Shown here in pieces: positions 1-7,052 of a stretch of DNA of 17,369 bases. How positions within the stretch are numbered: position 1 is the stretch's first letter; every line of letters begins with the position of its first letter. The DNA comes from an uncultured Clostridia bacterium. Lineage in GTDB: Bacteria; Bacillota; Clostridia; Christensenellales; Pumilibacteraceae. Both the position numbers and the translations under genes were made by a program. The notes under the pieces are model-generated. The model made no database searches and had not been told where the DNA came from. It saw only the letters and a program-made list of their open reading frames with translations. The DNA lies in the NCBI GenBank assembly GCA_900553555.1, contig USEG01000006.1, positions 1-17,369 on the forward strand. Direction: 5' to 3'.

Positions 1-1
1 G

Positions 2-610
2 GGATTTGCCTTTGGCGGCGACGCCGACAGGCTGGCGGTCGTGTACGACGGCGAGGTCGTGGACGGGGATACTGTGCTGTACAACATAAGCAAGAGCATT
101 ACCTTAAAAGACAATGTCGTTGTAGGCACGGTATTAAACAATCTCGCTTTGGAAAGAAAGTTAAAGCAGGACGGAAAAAAGCTGTTGCGCACGCCCGTGG
201 GGGATAAGCATATATGCGATCTCATGTACCGCAACGGCTACAACCTCGGCGGCGAGCAGTCGGGACACTATATCGTCTATCCGGCAGCCACGACGGGAGA
301 CGGAATACTCAGCGCTATATTTCTGACTAAGGCGCTGTTCCGCGACGGCAGACTGCACGACATCGAAAAACTGAACCTGGTGCCGCAAAAAGCCATTGCC
401 GAATATGCCGAACCGTCGATTATGTACGACAAGTGGATACGCAGTCTGCTGGAAGAAAGCCAGCAGAAACTGGACGGCAACGGCAGAATAATTATGCGTA
501 TGTCGGGCACCGAACCGAAAGTCCGCGTAATGGTGGAAAGCGAGGATATGTCGCTGGTGGACGCAATTCTCGCCGAGTTTAAAAAATACATCAATTCGGT
601 GGCAAACTAA
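2..610 (+). CDS. glmM: Phosphoglucosamine mutase, C-terminal part (5' end cut by window)
   Basis: GlmM interconverts glucosamine-6-phosphate and glucosamine-1-phosphate in the cytoplasm, on the route to UDP-GlcNAc and peptidoglycan. The reading frame is open from base 2, so the start and the phosphoserine loop lie outside the window. What remains holds the metal-loop region (GGDADR), the sugar-binding GGEQSGH motif near 260 and the C-terminal phosphate-binding loop RMSGTEPKVRVMVE near 500. The family normally has DGDADR in the metal loop; here the first Asp is Gly (codon 14-16 is GGC). The phosphate loop has Met where RPSGTEP has Pro. The stop at 608-610 directly abuts truA. GlmM is preferred over other phosphohexomutases because of the GGEQSGH and TTGDG motifs. 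Confidence 0.93.
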   Translation, partial: GFAFGGDADRLAVVYDGEVVDGDTVLYNISKSITLKDNVVVGTVLNNLALERKLKQDGKKLLRTPVGDKHICDLMYRNGYNLGGEQSGHYIVYPAATTGDGILSAIFLTKALFRDGRLHDIEKLNLVPQKAIAEYAEPSIMYDKWIRSLLEESQQKLDGNGRIIMRMSGTEPKVRVMVESEDMSLVDAILAEFKKYINSVAN

Positions 611-1381
611 TTGAGAAGATTTTTGATACAATTGCAATTCAATGGCAAAAGGTACGGCGGCTGGCAGAAAAACGACAATACGACTTCGGTGGCAGGCGTC
701 GTCGAGCAGGCGCTTTACAAATTGTTCGGCAGCGAGATAAAGGCGGAAGGCTGTTCGCGGACGGACGCGGGCGTGAGCGCGGAACAGTATTTTTTCCACT
801 TCGACGCCGACACGAAACTGCCCGCCGAGCGCGTATGCTATAAGCTCGACAGGTTTTTGCCTCCCGACGTCCAGGCGCAGAGCAGCGTGGAAGTGGACGT
901 CGCCTTTCATGCGAGAAAGAACGTCCTTGCAAAGACGTACGAATATCTCTTTTACTGCGGCGAACATATTTTGCCGCTCATAAACCGGGACGCGTATTAT
1001 GCCGGACGTGAATTGGACGAAGAGAATATGCATTCCGTGTGCCGTGTTTTTGAAGGGCGGCACGACTTTTCGGCTTTCAGAACGGAAAGCTCGTCCCGTT
1101 CGTCTCCCGAAAAGACCGTCATGTCCGTACGTTTGGACAGGGCGGACGGAGTTTATCGCTTGCGCTTGACTGCGGACGGATTTTTGTACAACATGGTGCG
1201 GCGCATCGCGTCGGCGCTTATCAAGGTGGGAAAAGGCGACTGGACGCCCGGCGATGTAAAAAAAGTACTGCTGGCCTTGGACGGCACGCTGATAAAAGAT
1301 ATCGTCCCCGCTTGCGGACTGTACCTTATGAGCGTGGAGTACGACGAGGACAAGCCGGAACGAGAAAATAAGCCGCAATAA
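611..1381 (+). CDS. truA: tRNA pseudouridine(38-40) synthase TruA
   Basis: TruA isomerises uridines 38-40 in the anticodon arm of many tRNAs. The 256-residue protein has the family length. It carries the N-terminal RFLIQLQFNGKRYGGWQ strand, the catalytic Asp in SRTDAGVSA at about residue 52, and the FLYNMVRRI motif of the C-terminal half. The start is TTG, which immediately follows the glmM stop codon in the same frame. The next candidate starts would remove the conserved first strand, so TTG is chosen. No separate Shine-Dalgarno site is visible, so translation is probably coupled to glmM. It ends 50 bases before the next gene. Confidence 0.95.
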   Translation: MRRFLIQLQFNGKRYGGWQKNDNTTSVAGVVEQALYKLFGSEIKAEGCSRTDAGVSAEQYFFHFDADTKLPAERVCYKLDRFLPPDVQAQSSVEVDVAFHARKNVLAKTYEYLFYCGEHILPLINRDAYYAGRELDEENMHSVCRVFEGRHDFSAFRTESSSRSSPEKTVMSVRLDRADGVYRLRLTADGFLYNMVRRIASALIKVGKGDWTPGDVKKVLLALDGTLIKDIVPACGLYLMSVEYDEDKPERENKPQ

Positions 1382-1431
1382 GGCTTTTTAATATAATCAA
1401 CAATAAATGGCTCACATTAAGGAGGAGAATC

Positions 1432-2283
1432 ATGAAAATCTGTTATTGGGGCACAGCGGCGGCGGAAGGTATTCCCGCAATATTCTGCAACTGCGACGTA
1501 TGCAAAGAGGCGCGGGAAAAGAAGGACAGGTACATAAGGACGCGTTCGCAGCTGCTTATAGACGACACGCTTATGTTGGACTTCAATGCCGATACGTATG
1601 CGCATTTGCTTAAATACGGCTTTAACGCCGCACAGTTAAAGGACGTTATTGTGACGCACATTCACGGCGACCATTACTATCCCGAGGACATATCCTTAAG
1701 AAGAGAGGGTTATTGCACCGGTATGAAATATCCGACGCTGACCTTTCACGGTTCGGAAGATCTGCTGCCTCAGTACGAATACAGTCAGCGCGGAGATCTC
1801 CGTCCGGTGGAAACGGGGCGCATAGCGTTTGACGTTTTGCAGCCCTACAAGTGGAGCGAAATAGCCGGTTTTCGCGTTGTCCCGCTGCCCGCAACGCACG
1901 GAACGCCGCATCCGATGGTTTATCTGCTGCAAAAAGAGGGCAAAACGGCGTTTATATTAAACGACAGCGGCATTCTTAAAGACGAGGTTTTTGCATGGAT
2001 AAAGGACAGCGGAATAAAGTTCGACCTCGTGTCATACGATTGTACGATGGGCTGCCTGGACACAATCAAGGCGTGGGGAGACAACGCGTCGCACATGGGA
2101 ATACCCAATATTCTGGCCGTGCGCGAACGCTTAAAGGCAAACGGCAACTATAAAGACGACACCGTAAGCGTCATAACGCACTTTTCGCACAACGGCGAGG
2201 GCGTAGGCTACGGAGATATGCTTAAAACGGCGGAAAAATACGGTTTTGTGCTGGCATACGACGGCATGACGGTGGAAATTTAG
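1432..2283 (+). CDS. Metallo-beta-lactamase-fold hydrolase, PhnP-like
   Basis: This 283-residue cytoplasmic protein has the MBL-fold dinuclear metal motif THIHGDH at residues 75-81, followed by ATHGT, NDSG and a late ITHFSHNG segment that can supply the remaining ligands. Near the N-terminus it has C19-x-C21-x2-C24, the spacing of the extra structural zinc site of PhnP phosphodiesterases. PhnP acts on cyclic ribose phosphate in phosphonate breakdown, but no phn genes are present here, so the substrate is unknown; a general phosphodiesterase is a reasonable inference. The start has a strong AAGGAGG site at 1419-1425. No clear promoter of its own is seen, so it may be read from glmM-truA. Confidence 0.88.
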   Translation: MKICYWGTAAAEGIPAIFCNCDVCKEAREKKDRYIRTRSQLLIDDTLMLDFNADTYAHLLKYGFNAAQLKDVIVTHIHGDHYYPEDISLRREGYCTGMKYPTLTFHGSEDLLPQYEYSQRGDLRPVETGRIAFDVLQPYKWSEIAGFRVVPLPATHGTPHPMVYLLQKEGKTAFILNDSGILKDEVFAWIKDSGIKFDLVSYDCTMGCLDTIKAWGDNASHMGIPNILAVRERLKANGNYKDDTVSVITHFSHNGEGVGYGDMLKTAEKYGFVLAYDGMTVEI

Positions 2284-2340
2284 ACGAAGTTGGCGGTTTG
2301 GGCGTTTATTGCGCTTTTACGCGGAGAGCGCCCTTCACGC

Positions 2341-2369
2341 TTGACAAAACCGGCGTATGCGGATATAAT
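2341..2369 (+). promoter_or_regulatory. Sigma-A-type promoter of the MDR dehydrogenase
   Basis: TTGACA at 2341-2346 and TATAAT at 2364-2369 are separated by 17 bases, a perfect consensus housekeeping promoter. The gene starts 33 bases downstream. Confidence 0.85.
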
Positions 2370-2401
2370 ATGCGTGATAAGAAAAGACAACGGAGGCGGC
2401 G

Positions 2402-3544
2402 ATGAAAGCGTGGAAGGCTTTGGGTCCGGAACATGTCGTACTCGAACAGTACGAACCCGAAAAGGTCGGTAAAAATCAAGTTAAAATAAAAATGCTGTCG
2501 TCATCGATAAGCGATTCGGATGTCATGACGTATTCGGGCAAGCTGGGCATGAAGCCGTTTCCCATTATTTTGGGACGCCAGGGCGTGGGCATGGTAAGCG
2601 AAGTGGGCGAAAATGTTTCCAATTTCAAACGCGGCGACAGGGTGTATATAAGGCCGCAGGTGTACTGCGGACAGTGCAGCGAATGTAAGCGCGGCAACGA
2701 GCAATTCTGCAAGCACGCCAAAGTGTACGGCAAGACGACGGACGGTATTATGCGCGATTTTGTGGTGGCGCAAAAAAACAATCTTTACAAAATTCCCGAT
2801 TATATCGACACGCAGGAAGCCTCCATGTTGGAAATGATCGCTTTGGCAAAGAGCGCCGTGGACACTCTCAGGTGCGAAGTGGGCGATTACGTGGTTATAA
2901 GCGGCGCGTCGCACTTGGGACTTTTAATAGCGCAGCTCGCCATGTATGTCCGCGCCATTCCGATAGTTTTGGACATTGACGAATATCGTTTGCAGATTGC
3001 CGAAAAGGTGGGCGTCTATTATGTGCTGAACATTGCGGCGGAGGACGTGGCAAAACGCATTTTTTCCATCACCAGCGGAAAACTCGCCGATGCCGTCGTA
3101 TATACCCAGCCCGAAATAGTGTCGTTTAACCGCCTGTTCGACTACATTTCTTCCGGAGGAAAAGTGGTCTTTACGGCGCTGGAGAACACCAATCCCAATC
3201 TAAGCGTGAATATCGGCTCGGTGCTGGATAAAAACATAACTCTTTACACCATCAGCAGCCGCGGACTAAGTATTCCCGCCGCCGTCAATATTCTGGCGGG
3301 CGGAAAACTAAACGTCCAGCCCTTTATAACGAGATGTAATTTTTCGGAAGTAGATAAATATCTGGGCAAAATAAAATCAAATAGCCTACGCAATGTAGGC
3401 TTAATGATTAGTCTGAGTTATATTACGGGGCGTTTTTTTAATGCCGCGGCAAATGCGGAGCGAAATGCCGAGCGGCTTTTCGGAAGAGACGGCGGCGAGC
3501 AGAGAAAAGCGTTGGCTTTTACTCAAAAATACGGCGGCGCATAA
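2402..3544 (+). CDS. Medium-chain dehydrogenase/reductase lacking the catalytic zinc ligands
   Basis: The protein has the two-domain layout of zinc alcohol/sorbitol dehydrogenases. The structural-zinc lobe is intact (C89, C92, C95, C103). A Rossmann segment starts near residue 163 (ISGASHLGLL) and ends in an acidic LDID turn, which suits NAD(H). The catalytic site is altered: the Cys of the usual ICGTD is Ser37, and the His-Glu pair of GHEGVG is Arg59-Gln60. Classical zinc-dependent alcohol oxidation is therefore unlikely, and the real reaction is unknown. The homologous part seems to end near residue 341 (LMISL, about 3424). The last 40 or so residues look like unselected translation and suggest a lost stop codon. 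GGAGG at 2392-2396 supports the ATG. It is probably transcribed alone. Confidence 0.85.
   Translation: MKAWKALGPEHVVLEQYEPEKVGKNQVKIKMLSSSISDSDVMTYSGKLGMKPFPIILGRQGVGMVSEVGENVSNFKRGDRVYIRPQVYCGQCSECKRGNEQFCKHAKVYGKTTDGIMRDFVVAQKNNLYKIPDYIDTQEASMLEMIALAKSAVDTLRCEVGDYVVISGASHLGLLIAQLAMYVRAIPIVLDIDEYRLQIAEKVGVYYVLNIAAEDVAKRIFSITSGKLADAVVYTQPEIVSFNRLFDYISSGGKVVFTALENTNPNLSVNIGSVLDKNITLYTISSRGLSIPAAVNILAGGKLNVQPFITRCNFSEVDKYLGKIKSNSLRNVGLMISLSYITGRFFNAAANAERNAERLFGRDGGEQRKALAFTQKYGGA
3383..3401. repeat. Perfect 7-bp hairpin in the 3' end of the dehydrogenase gene
   Basis: AGCCTAC (3383-3389) and GTAGGCT (3395-3401) flank the 5-base loop GCAAT. The sequence TAATGA follows directly in the +1 frame. 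There is no T-run, so this is not a standard terminator. Confidence 0.6.
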
Positions 3545-3680
3545 AAACTCCGTGCGTCTTTGCCGTGACGGATGGGAAAAAGAAAAGGCATTTTGCGTCG
3601 GCGGAAAGGAGAAAAAGAAAAGTTTTGCCGAAAAAATTTAATGCTTGTTCCGATAAAAAACGCCGCGCGGGGAGAAGACA

Positions 3681-3739
3681 AAAATTTTTTAAGAAAATTA
3701 AATTTTTTACTTGACAAACAGTAATGATTACTATATAAT
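3681..3739 (+). promoter_or_regulatory. perR-rubrerythrin promoter with palindromic Fur-family operator
   Basis: TTGACA (3711-3716) and TATAAT (3734-3739) are 17 bases apart. A run of A- and T-tracts at 3681-3709 resembles an UP element. The spacer contains the perfect 13-base palindrome AGTAATGATTACT (3720-3732). Its TAAT-N-ATTA core matches the centre of the PerR box TTATAATNATTATAA. A dimer bound here would block RNA polymerase, so the pair is probably autoregulated and derepressed by peroxide. Confidence 0.82.
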
Positions 3740-3764
3740 ATAGTCGTAAAAAAAGGAAAGACTT

Positions 3765-4145
3765 ATGAGACGCTCAGAACAAAGACAACTTATTTACGAC
3801 TTGCTCAAAAAGACCGACAAGCACCCGGACGCCTATTCGATATACGAACAGGCGCGCAAGGTCATGCCGGCGATAAGCCTGGGCACGGTGTACCGCAATC
3901 TCGGGCAGCTGAGCAAAAACGGAGCACTTATCACTATAGAGACCGACGCGGGGATAGTGCATTACGACGCAAAAGTATGCGACCACGCGCACTTTATCTG
4001 CGAGCAGTGCGGAGAGATAAGCGATTTGTTTTTCGATTCGGACAGAGAGCGTGCCGAAAGTCTCGGTTATACCGTAAAGAGAGAGAAACGTGTTTTTTAC
4101 GGTATATGTAAAAAATGCAACCAAAAAAATCATCAGGAGGAATAA
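3765..4145 (+). CDS. perR: PerR-type peroxide-sensing repressor (Fur family)
   Basis: This is a DNA-binding repressor with a winged helix (residues 1-65) and a metal-binding dimer domain. Aligned by eye with Bacillus subtilis PerR, all five regulatory metal ligands are present: H20, D68, H74, H76 and D87 (PerR H37, D85, H91, H93, D104). Asp rather than Glu at the last position favours PerR over Fur. C79-x2-C82 and C115-x2-C118 form the structural Cys4 zinc site. At 126 residues it is about 20 shorter than usual, because it begins at the second helix of the family ([12 protein letters not shown]). AAAGGAAAG lies before the ATG. Rubrerythrin follows, a classic PerR target. Confidence 0.9.
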   Translation: MRRSEQRQLIYDLLKKTDKHPDAYSIYEQARKVMPAISLGTVYRNLGQLSKNGALITIETDAGIVHYDAKVCDHAHFICEQCGEISDLFFDSDRERAESLGYTVKREKRVFYGICKKCNQKNHQEE

Positions 4146-4150
4146 AAAAC

Positions 4151-4693
4151 ATGAAAAAACAGAAGAGATGCCGTGTTTGCGGCTGCATAGTAGACGAAGA
4201 CGTGGAAAGATGCCCCCAGTGCGGTTCTACCGAATTTGAGATGCTGGAAGCTACCGGCGCATACAAATGGGCTTGCGTTCATGCCGTAGGCGACGGCAAG
4301 GTGGAGGACGCCGAAGTATTAAAGGGGCTTAAAGAGCATTTCCAGGGCGAATGTACGGAAGTAGGCATGTACCTGGCTATGGCGAGAGTGGCCGACAGAG
4401 AAGGCTATCCCGAAGTGGCGGAAGCATATAAGAGAATTGCTTACGAAGAAGCCGACCACGCTTCCAAGTTCTGCGAATTGCTGGGCGAACTCGTCTCTCC
4501 GTCGACGAAAGAAAACCTCATCGCCCGTGCCGGAGCGGAAGAGGGCGCATGCGCTTCCAAGCTGGATATCGCTAAGCGCGCAAAACAGCTGGGATATGAC
4601 GCGGTTCACGATACCGTTCACGAAATGGCAAAAGACGAAGCCCGTCACGGAGCCGTGTTTGCCGGCCTGCTCAAAAGATATTTCGGCGAATAA
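4151..4693 (+). CDS. Rubrerythrin with N-terminal rubredoxin-like domain (reverse rubrerythrin)
   Basis: It reduces hydrogen peroxide to water in the anaerobic cytoplasm. The 180-residue protein starts with a Cys4 rubredoxin-like iron site (CRVCG near residue 7, CPQCG near 21). A ferritin-like four-helix domain follows, with diiron ligands in [16 protein letters not shown] and the late DEARHG. The rubredoxin part coming first is the reverse arrangement known from clostridia. The ATG at 4151 is chosen because AGGAGG (4135-4140, inside the perR end) sits at the right distance; the upstream in-frame ATG at 4115 lies within perR. It forms an operon with perR, five bases apart, and a strong terminator follows. 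Confidence 0.93.
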   Translation: MKKQKRCRVCGCIVDEDVERCPQCGSTEFEMLEATGAYKWACVHAVGDGKVEDAEVLKGLKEHFQGECTEVGMYLAMARVADREGYPEVAEAYKRIAYEEADHASKFCELLGELVSPSTKENLIARAGAEEGACASKLDIAKRAKQLGYDAVHDTVHEMAKDEARHGAVFAGLLKRYFGE

Positions 4694-4718
4694 TACGCTT
4701 AGATAATACAGGCAACCG

Positions 4719-4750
4719 AAAATGCAGATTTAAATAAAAATCTGCATTTT
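4719..4750 (+). terminator. Rho-independent terminator of perR-rubrerythrin
   Basis: A perfect 13-bp stem (AAAATGCAGATTT / AAATCTGCATTTT) with the 6-base loop AAATAA. The 3' arm supplies the T-run. The stem is nearly symmetrical in A/T ends and could act on both strands. Confidence 0.88.
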
Positions 4751-4753
4751 TCC

Positions 4754-4782
4754 TTGTCAGCCGCCGAATTTTGGTATATAAT
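4754..4782 (+). promoter_or_regulatory. Promoter of the Mrp/ApbC gene
   Basis: TTGTCA (4754-4759), 17-base spacer, TATAAT (4777-4782). It starts four bases after the preceding terminator and leaves a leader of about 75 bases before the ATG. Confidence 0.8.
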
Positions 4783-4862
4783 AAAACGTGAGTCGGAAAA
4801 TTTGTCCGCTCACACAACGACGAAATAAATTAGCTTGTTTTTAAGCAGGCAAGGAAGGCTTT

Positions 4863-5690
4863 ATGAGCGAATGTAACAACAATTGTTCGAGTTGCTCCGA
4901 GGGCAGCTGTCCTTCGCGTAAAAGCGAAAGTATGCTGGAACCGCTTAACGAGTTGAGCAAGGTAAAAAAGGTAATAGGCGTAGTAAGCGGAAAGGGCGGC
5001 GTGGGCAAGTCGACCGTGACGGCGCTGCTTGCCTCCATGTGCGCGCAGCAGGGACACCGCGTTGCCGTGCTGGACGCCGACATTACCGGTCCGTCCATAC
5101 CCAAGGCGTTCGGAGTCAAGGAAAAGGCTTACGCCGCGGCGGAAAATCTGCTGCTGCCGGCAAAAACCGCGGGCGGAATTCAGATAATGTCCGTCAATCT
5201 CGTGCTGGAAGACGAGACAAAACCCGTCATTTGGCGCGGTCCCATTCTGGCGGGAGTAGTCAAGCAGTTTTGGGGCGAGACGTACTGGAACGACGTGGAC
5301 TATATGTTTGTGGATATGCCTCCGGGAACGGGCGACGTGCCGCTGACGGTATTTCAATCTATTCCGCTCAACGGAATAGTAATTGTCACCACCCCGCAGG
5401 ATCTGGTGTCCATGATAGTCGAAAAAGCCGTCAATATGGCAAAAATCATGAATATTCCCATAGTCGCTTTGGTGGAAAACATGTCGTATTACGTTTGCCC
5501 CCATTGCGGCGAACAGCTTTATCCCTTCGGAAAGAGCAAGCTGGAAGAAACGGCCAAGAAAGTGGGCGTGGACTGCGCCGTCCGTCTGCCGGTTGACGCC
5601 GCCGTTACCGCAGCGTTCGACGAAGGTCAGGCGGAAAACGTGCAAAGACCCGAACTAAGCCCAGTGCTGGAAAAAATAGAAAAACTTTGA
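4863..5690 (+). CDS. Mrp/NBP35-family iron-sulfur cluster carrier ATPase (ApbC-like)
   Basis: This is a cytoplasmic P-loop ATPase that carries Fe-S clusters to apoproteins. The 275-residue protein has a deviant Walker A, GKGGVGKST, at residues 43-51. A DADITGPS switch follows near residue 76, then the DMPPGTGD motif and the C212-PH-C215 pair that binds the bridging cluster in dimers. The N-terminus adds a short cysteine cluster (C4, C8, C11, C16), comparable to the ferredoxin-like N-terminus of Nbp35-type members. AAGGAAGG lies just before the ATG. The Fe-S-dependent NrdG and the rubrerythrin nearby are plausible beneficiaries, but that link is inference. Confidence 0.93.
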   Translation: MSECNNNCSSCSEGSCPSRKSESMLEPLNELSKVKKVIGVVSGKGGVGKSTVTALLASMCAQQGHRVAVLDADITGPSIPKAFGVKEKAYAAAENLLLPAKTAGGIQIMSVNLVLEDETKPVIWRGPILAGVVKQFWGETYWNDVDYMFVDMPPGTGDVPLTVFQSIPLNGIVIVTTPQDLVSMIVEKAVNMAKIMNIPIVALVENMSYYVCPHCGEQLYPFGKSKLEETAKKVGVDCAVRLPVDAAVTAAFDEGQAENVQRPELSPVLEKIEKL

Positions 5691-5825
5691 CGGCCGCACC
5701 GCCGACGTATCCGCGGCGACAGATAAGCGCGCAGAAAAGCGCGGCTGCTTATTCTGCCGAATTGCGAAAACGTCGGACAAAGGAGGGCATGCCCGGCAAC
5801 CGCCGCCTGTCGGGCGGAAAACACA

Positions 5826-5842
5826 ACCCGCATTTTGCGGGT
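5826..5842 (+). repeat. Small hairpin in the leader of the metal-chaperone gene
   Basis: ACCCGCA / TGCGGGT, a 7-bp stem with a 3-base loop, 38 bases before the ATG. A second imperfect stem, GCCCG (5791-5795) / CGGGC (5811-5815), lies just upstream. The leader could be folded, but no known riboswitch class was recognised. Confidence 0.4.
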
Positions 5843-5880
5843 AAAGCGCGGCGAAAATTCTATAAAAGGAGATATTTGTT

Positions 5881-6075
5881 ATGGAAGAGAAAGTTTTTAA
5901 CGTTGAAGGAATGTCGTGCGCCCATTGCGCGGCGCGCGTGGAAAAAGCGGTAAAAAGCGTTGGAGCGGAGGGCAAAGTGGACCTTGCCGCAAAGACCGTA
6001 ACGGTGAAAGGCGGAGACGACGCCGAAATAATTCGCGCGATAAACGAAGCCGGATATAAGGCTGAACGCGCCTAA
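5881..6075 (+). CDS. CopZ-like heavy-metal-associated (HMA) domain protein
   Basis: A single-domain metallochaperone of 64 residues with the HMA signature GMSCAHC at about residues 10-16. The two cysteines bind Cu(I) or a similar soft metal. The rest fits the beta-alpha-beta-beta-alpha-beta fold (ARVEKAVKSV helix, KTVTVKG strand, IIRAINEAGY helix), complete in length. AAAAGGAGAT precedes the ATG. No P-type ATPase or CsoR/CopY regulator is in the window, so its partner is unknown; a role as a general soft-metal chaperone is inferred from the family. Confidence 0.9.
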   Translation: MEEKVFNVEGMSCAHCAARVEKAVKSVGAEGKVDLAAKTVTVKGGDDAEIIRAINEAGYKAERA

Positions 6076-6081
6076 AACGCG

Positions 6082-6101
6082 CGCCCGACGTCTATCGGGC
6101 G
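6082..6101 (+). terminator. Hairpin after the HMA gene, possible terminator
   Basis: CGCCCGA (6082-6088) pairs with TCGGGCG (6095-6101) around a 6-base loop. A T5 run comes only 11 bases later (6113-6117), so as a terminator it is imperfect. Confidence 0.45.
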
Positions 6102-6150
6102 TAAGCGATGACTTTTTGGACGTCTATCGGATGTAAGCGATGACTTTTTG
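6087..6150. repeat. Two tandem copies of a 32-bp unit
   Basis: Unit 1 at 6087-6118 and unit 2 at 6119-6150 agree at 30 of 32 positions; they differ only at the 13th and 14th bases (GC versus AT). Each ends in GCGATGACTTTTTG. The two changes destroy the hairpin in unit 2 that unit 1 can form. Confidence 0.85.
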
Positions 6151-6159
6151 ATTATTAAA

Positions 6160-6201
6160 GCCTACCGGACGCACTAACACACACTAAGCCGTCCGGCAGG
6201 C
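6160..6201. repeat. Long imperfect inverted repeat before nrdG
   Basis: GCCTACCGGACG (6160-6171) pairs with CGTCCGGCAGGC (6190-6201), 11 of 12 base pairs, with an 18-base loop. There is no T-run. It lies in the 209-base gap between the HMA gene and nrdG. Confidence 0.65.
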
Positions 6202-6240
6202 GTAAATATTGCAAAAAAGCCCGGCGGACGATGCGCTTCC

Positions 6241-6259
6241 TTGCGGCGGCGCAATTTTT
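6241..6259 (+). terminator. Weak terminator-like hairpin before nrdG
   Basis: TTGCG / CGCAA around GCGG, followed by five T (6255-6259), 25 bases before the nrdG start. The stem is short; it may be a weak terminator or an attenuator, or chance. Confidence 0.3.
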
Positions 6260-6284
6260 GGGTCATGCTTTTACGGAGGAATAC

Positions 6285-6977
6285 ATGAAATTTTACGGTT
6301 TGCAAAAAATGACGCTGCTGGACTTTCCGGGTAAAGTGGCGTGCACGATATTTACCGGCGGATGCAATTTCCGCTGCCCGTTCTGCCACAACGCCGGACT
6401 GGTGACCAAGATAGACAAATCGCTTTCTTACGACGAAAGAGACATTATTGAATTTTTAAAGGAGCGGAAGGGCCGGCTGGACGGAGTGTGCCTTACGGGC
6501 GGCGAACCGCTTTTGTGGCGCGAAACGGCGGAATTTCTGCAGCGCGTAAAACAGCTCGGGTACCTTGTAAAGCTGGATACCAACGGCAGTTACCCCGACC
6601 GACTTAAAGAAGTCATCGACAGCGGGGCGGTCGACTATGTCGCGATGGACATCAAAAACAGCAAAGAAAAGTACGCCGCCACCGTCGGACTGGAAGAATT
6701 CGACCTTGCGCCCATAGAGCGCAGCATGGGAATATTAATGGACAGCGGAGTCGACTACGAATTCCGTACGACGGTAGTGCATCCGCTGCACGAAGTGGAG
6801 GACATAGAGAAGATAGGCCGGTGGATAAAGGGCGCAAAACGTTATTTTTTGCAGAACTTCAAGGACAGCGGCAATCTGATAAGCGACGGAATGTCGGCGA
6901 AAGATTACGACACGATGCAGCAAATGCTCGCCGTCGCCCGCAAATACATCCCCGATGCCGAGTTGAGGGGCATATAA
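6285..6977 (+). CDS. nrdG: Anaerobic ribonucleotide reductase activating protein (radical SAM)
   Basis: It uses a [4Fe-4S] cluster and S-adenosylmethionine to create the glycyl radical on NrdD. The 230-residue protein has the radical-SAM triad C27-x3-C31-x2-C34 (CNFRCPFCH), the SAM-contact motif TGGEP at 71-75, and the MDIKN segment typical of the longer NrdG2-like activases. The N-terminal LLDFPGKVACTIFTGGCNF is characteristic of that group. The start at 6285 is favoured by GGAGGAATAC directly before it; the longer frame beginning at 6231 reads through non-coding leader. nrdD follows after 141 bases with its own promoter. Confidence 0.93.
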   Translation: MKFYGLQKMTLLDFPGKVACTIFTGGCNFRCPFCHNAGLVTKIDKSLSYDERDIIEFLKERKGRLDGVCLTGGEPLLWRETAEFLQRVKQLGYLVKLDTNGSYPDRLKEVIDSGAVDYVAMDIKNSKEKYAATVGLEEFDLAPIERSMGILMDSGVDYEFRTTVVHPLHEVEDIEKIGRWIKGAKRYFLQNFKDSGNLISDGMSAKDYDTMQQMLAVARKYIPDAELRGI

Positions 6978-7027
6978 ACGTTTCCGCCGCCGCAACTTAT
7001 TGCGTTATAATAAAAAATAATACAAAA

Positions 7028-7043
7028 CCGCAATATATTGTGT
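7028..7043. promoter_or_regulatory. NrdR-like box 1 upstream of nrdD
   Basis: CCGCAATATATTGTGT matches ACACAATATATTGTGT, a palindromic form of the NrdR box, at 14 of 16 positions, with a perfect 10-base palindrome CAATATATTG in the middle. It lies just upstream of the -35 element. NrdR is the ATP/dATP-responsive repressor of ribonucleotide reductase genes. Confidence 0.72.
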
Positions 7044-7052
7044 CCGCTTTAG

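Noticed and set aside
161..1378. Long minus-strand frame of 405 residues opposite glmM and truA
   Set aside because: It lies antisense to two clearly identified genes and shows no family motif; it is a shadow of their codon bias.
2300..2333. GGGCG ... CGCCC hairpin after the MBL gene
   Set aside because: The stem is short with a large interrupted loop and has no T-run, so a terminator cannot be claimed.
3545..3680. Possible small gene between the dehydrogenase and perR
   Set aside because: The frames are Lys-rich and low in complexity, with no positioned ribosome binding site; only the A/T tracts before the perR promoter look functional.
5780..5860. Possible SAM-I riboswitch, because GCCCGGCAACC occurs before the HMA gene
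   Set aside because: The rest of the SAM-I core (kink-turn, GGAGGGACTGGCCC region, closing P1 stem and terminator) is missing, and a copper chaperone gene is not a usual target.
5687..5953. 88-residue open frame with an AGGAGGG site before ATG 5789
   Set aside because: The peptide is Arg/Lys/Pro-rich without any fold-like pattern and runs into the HMA gene in another frame. The purine-rich site is noted, but a gene is not supported.
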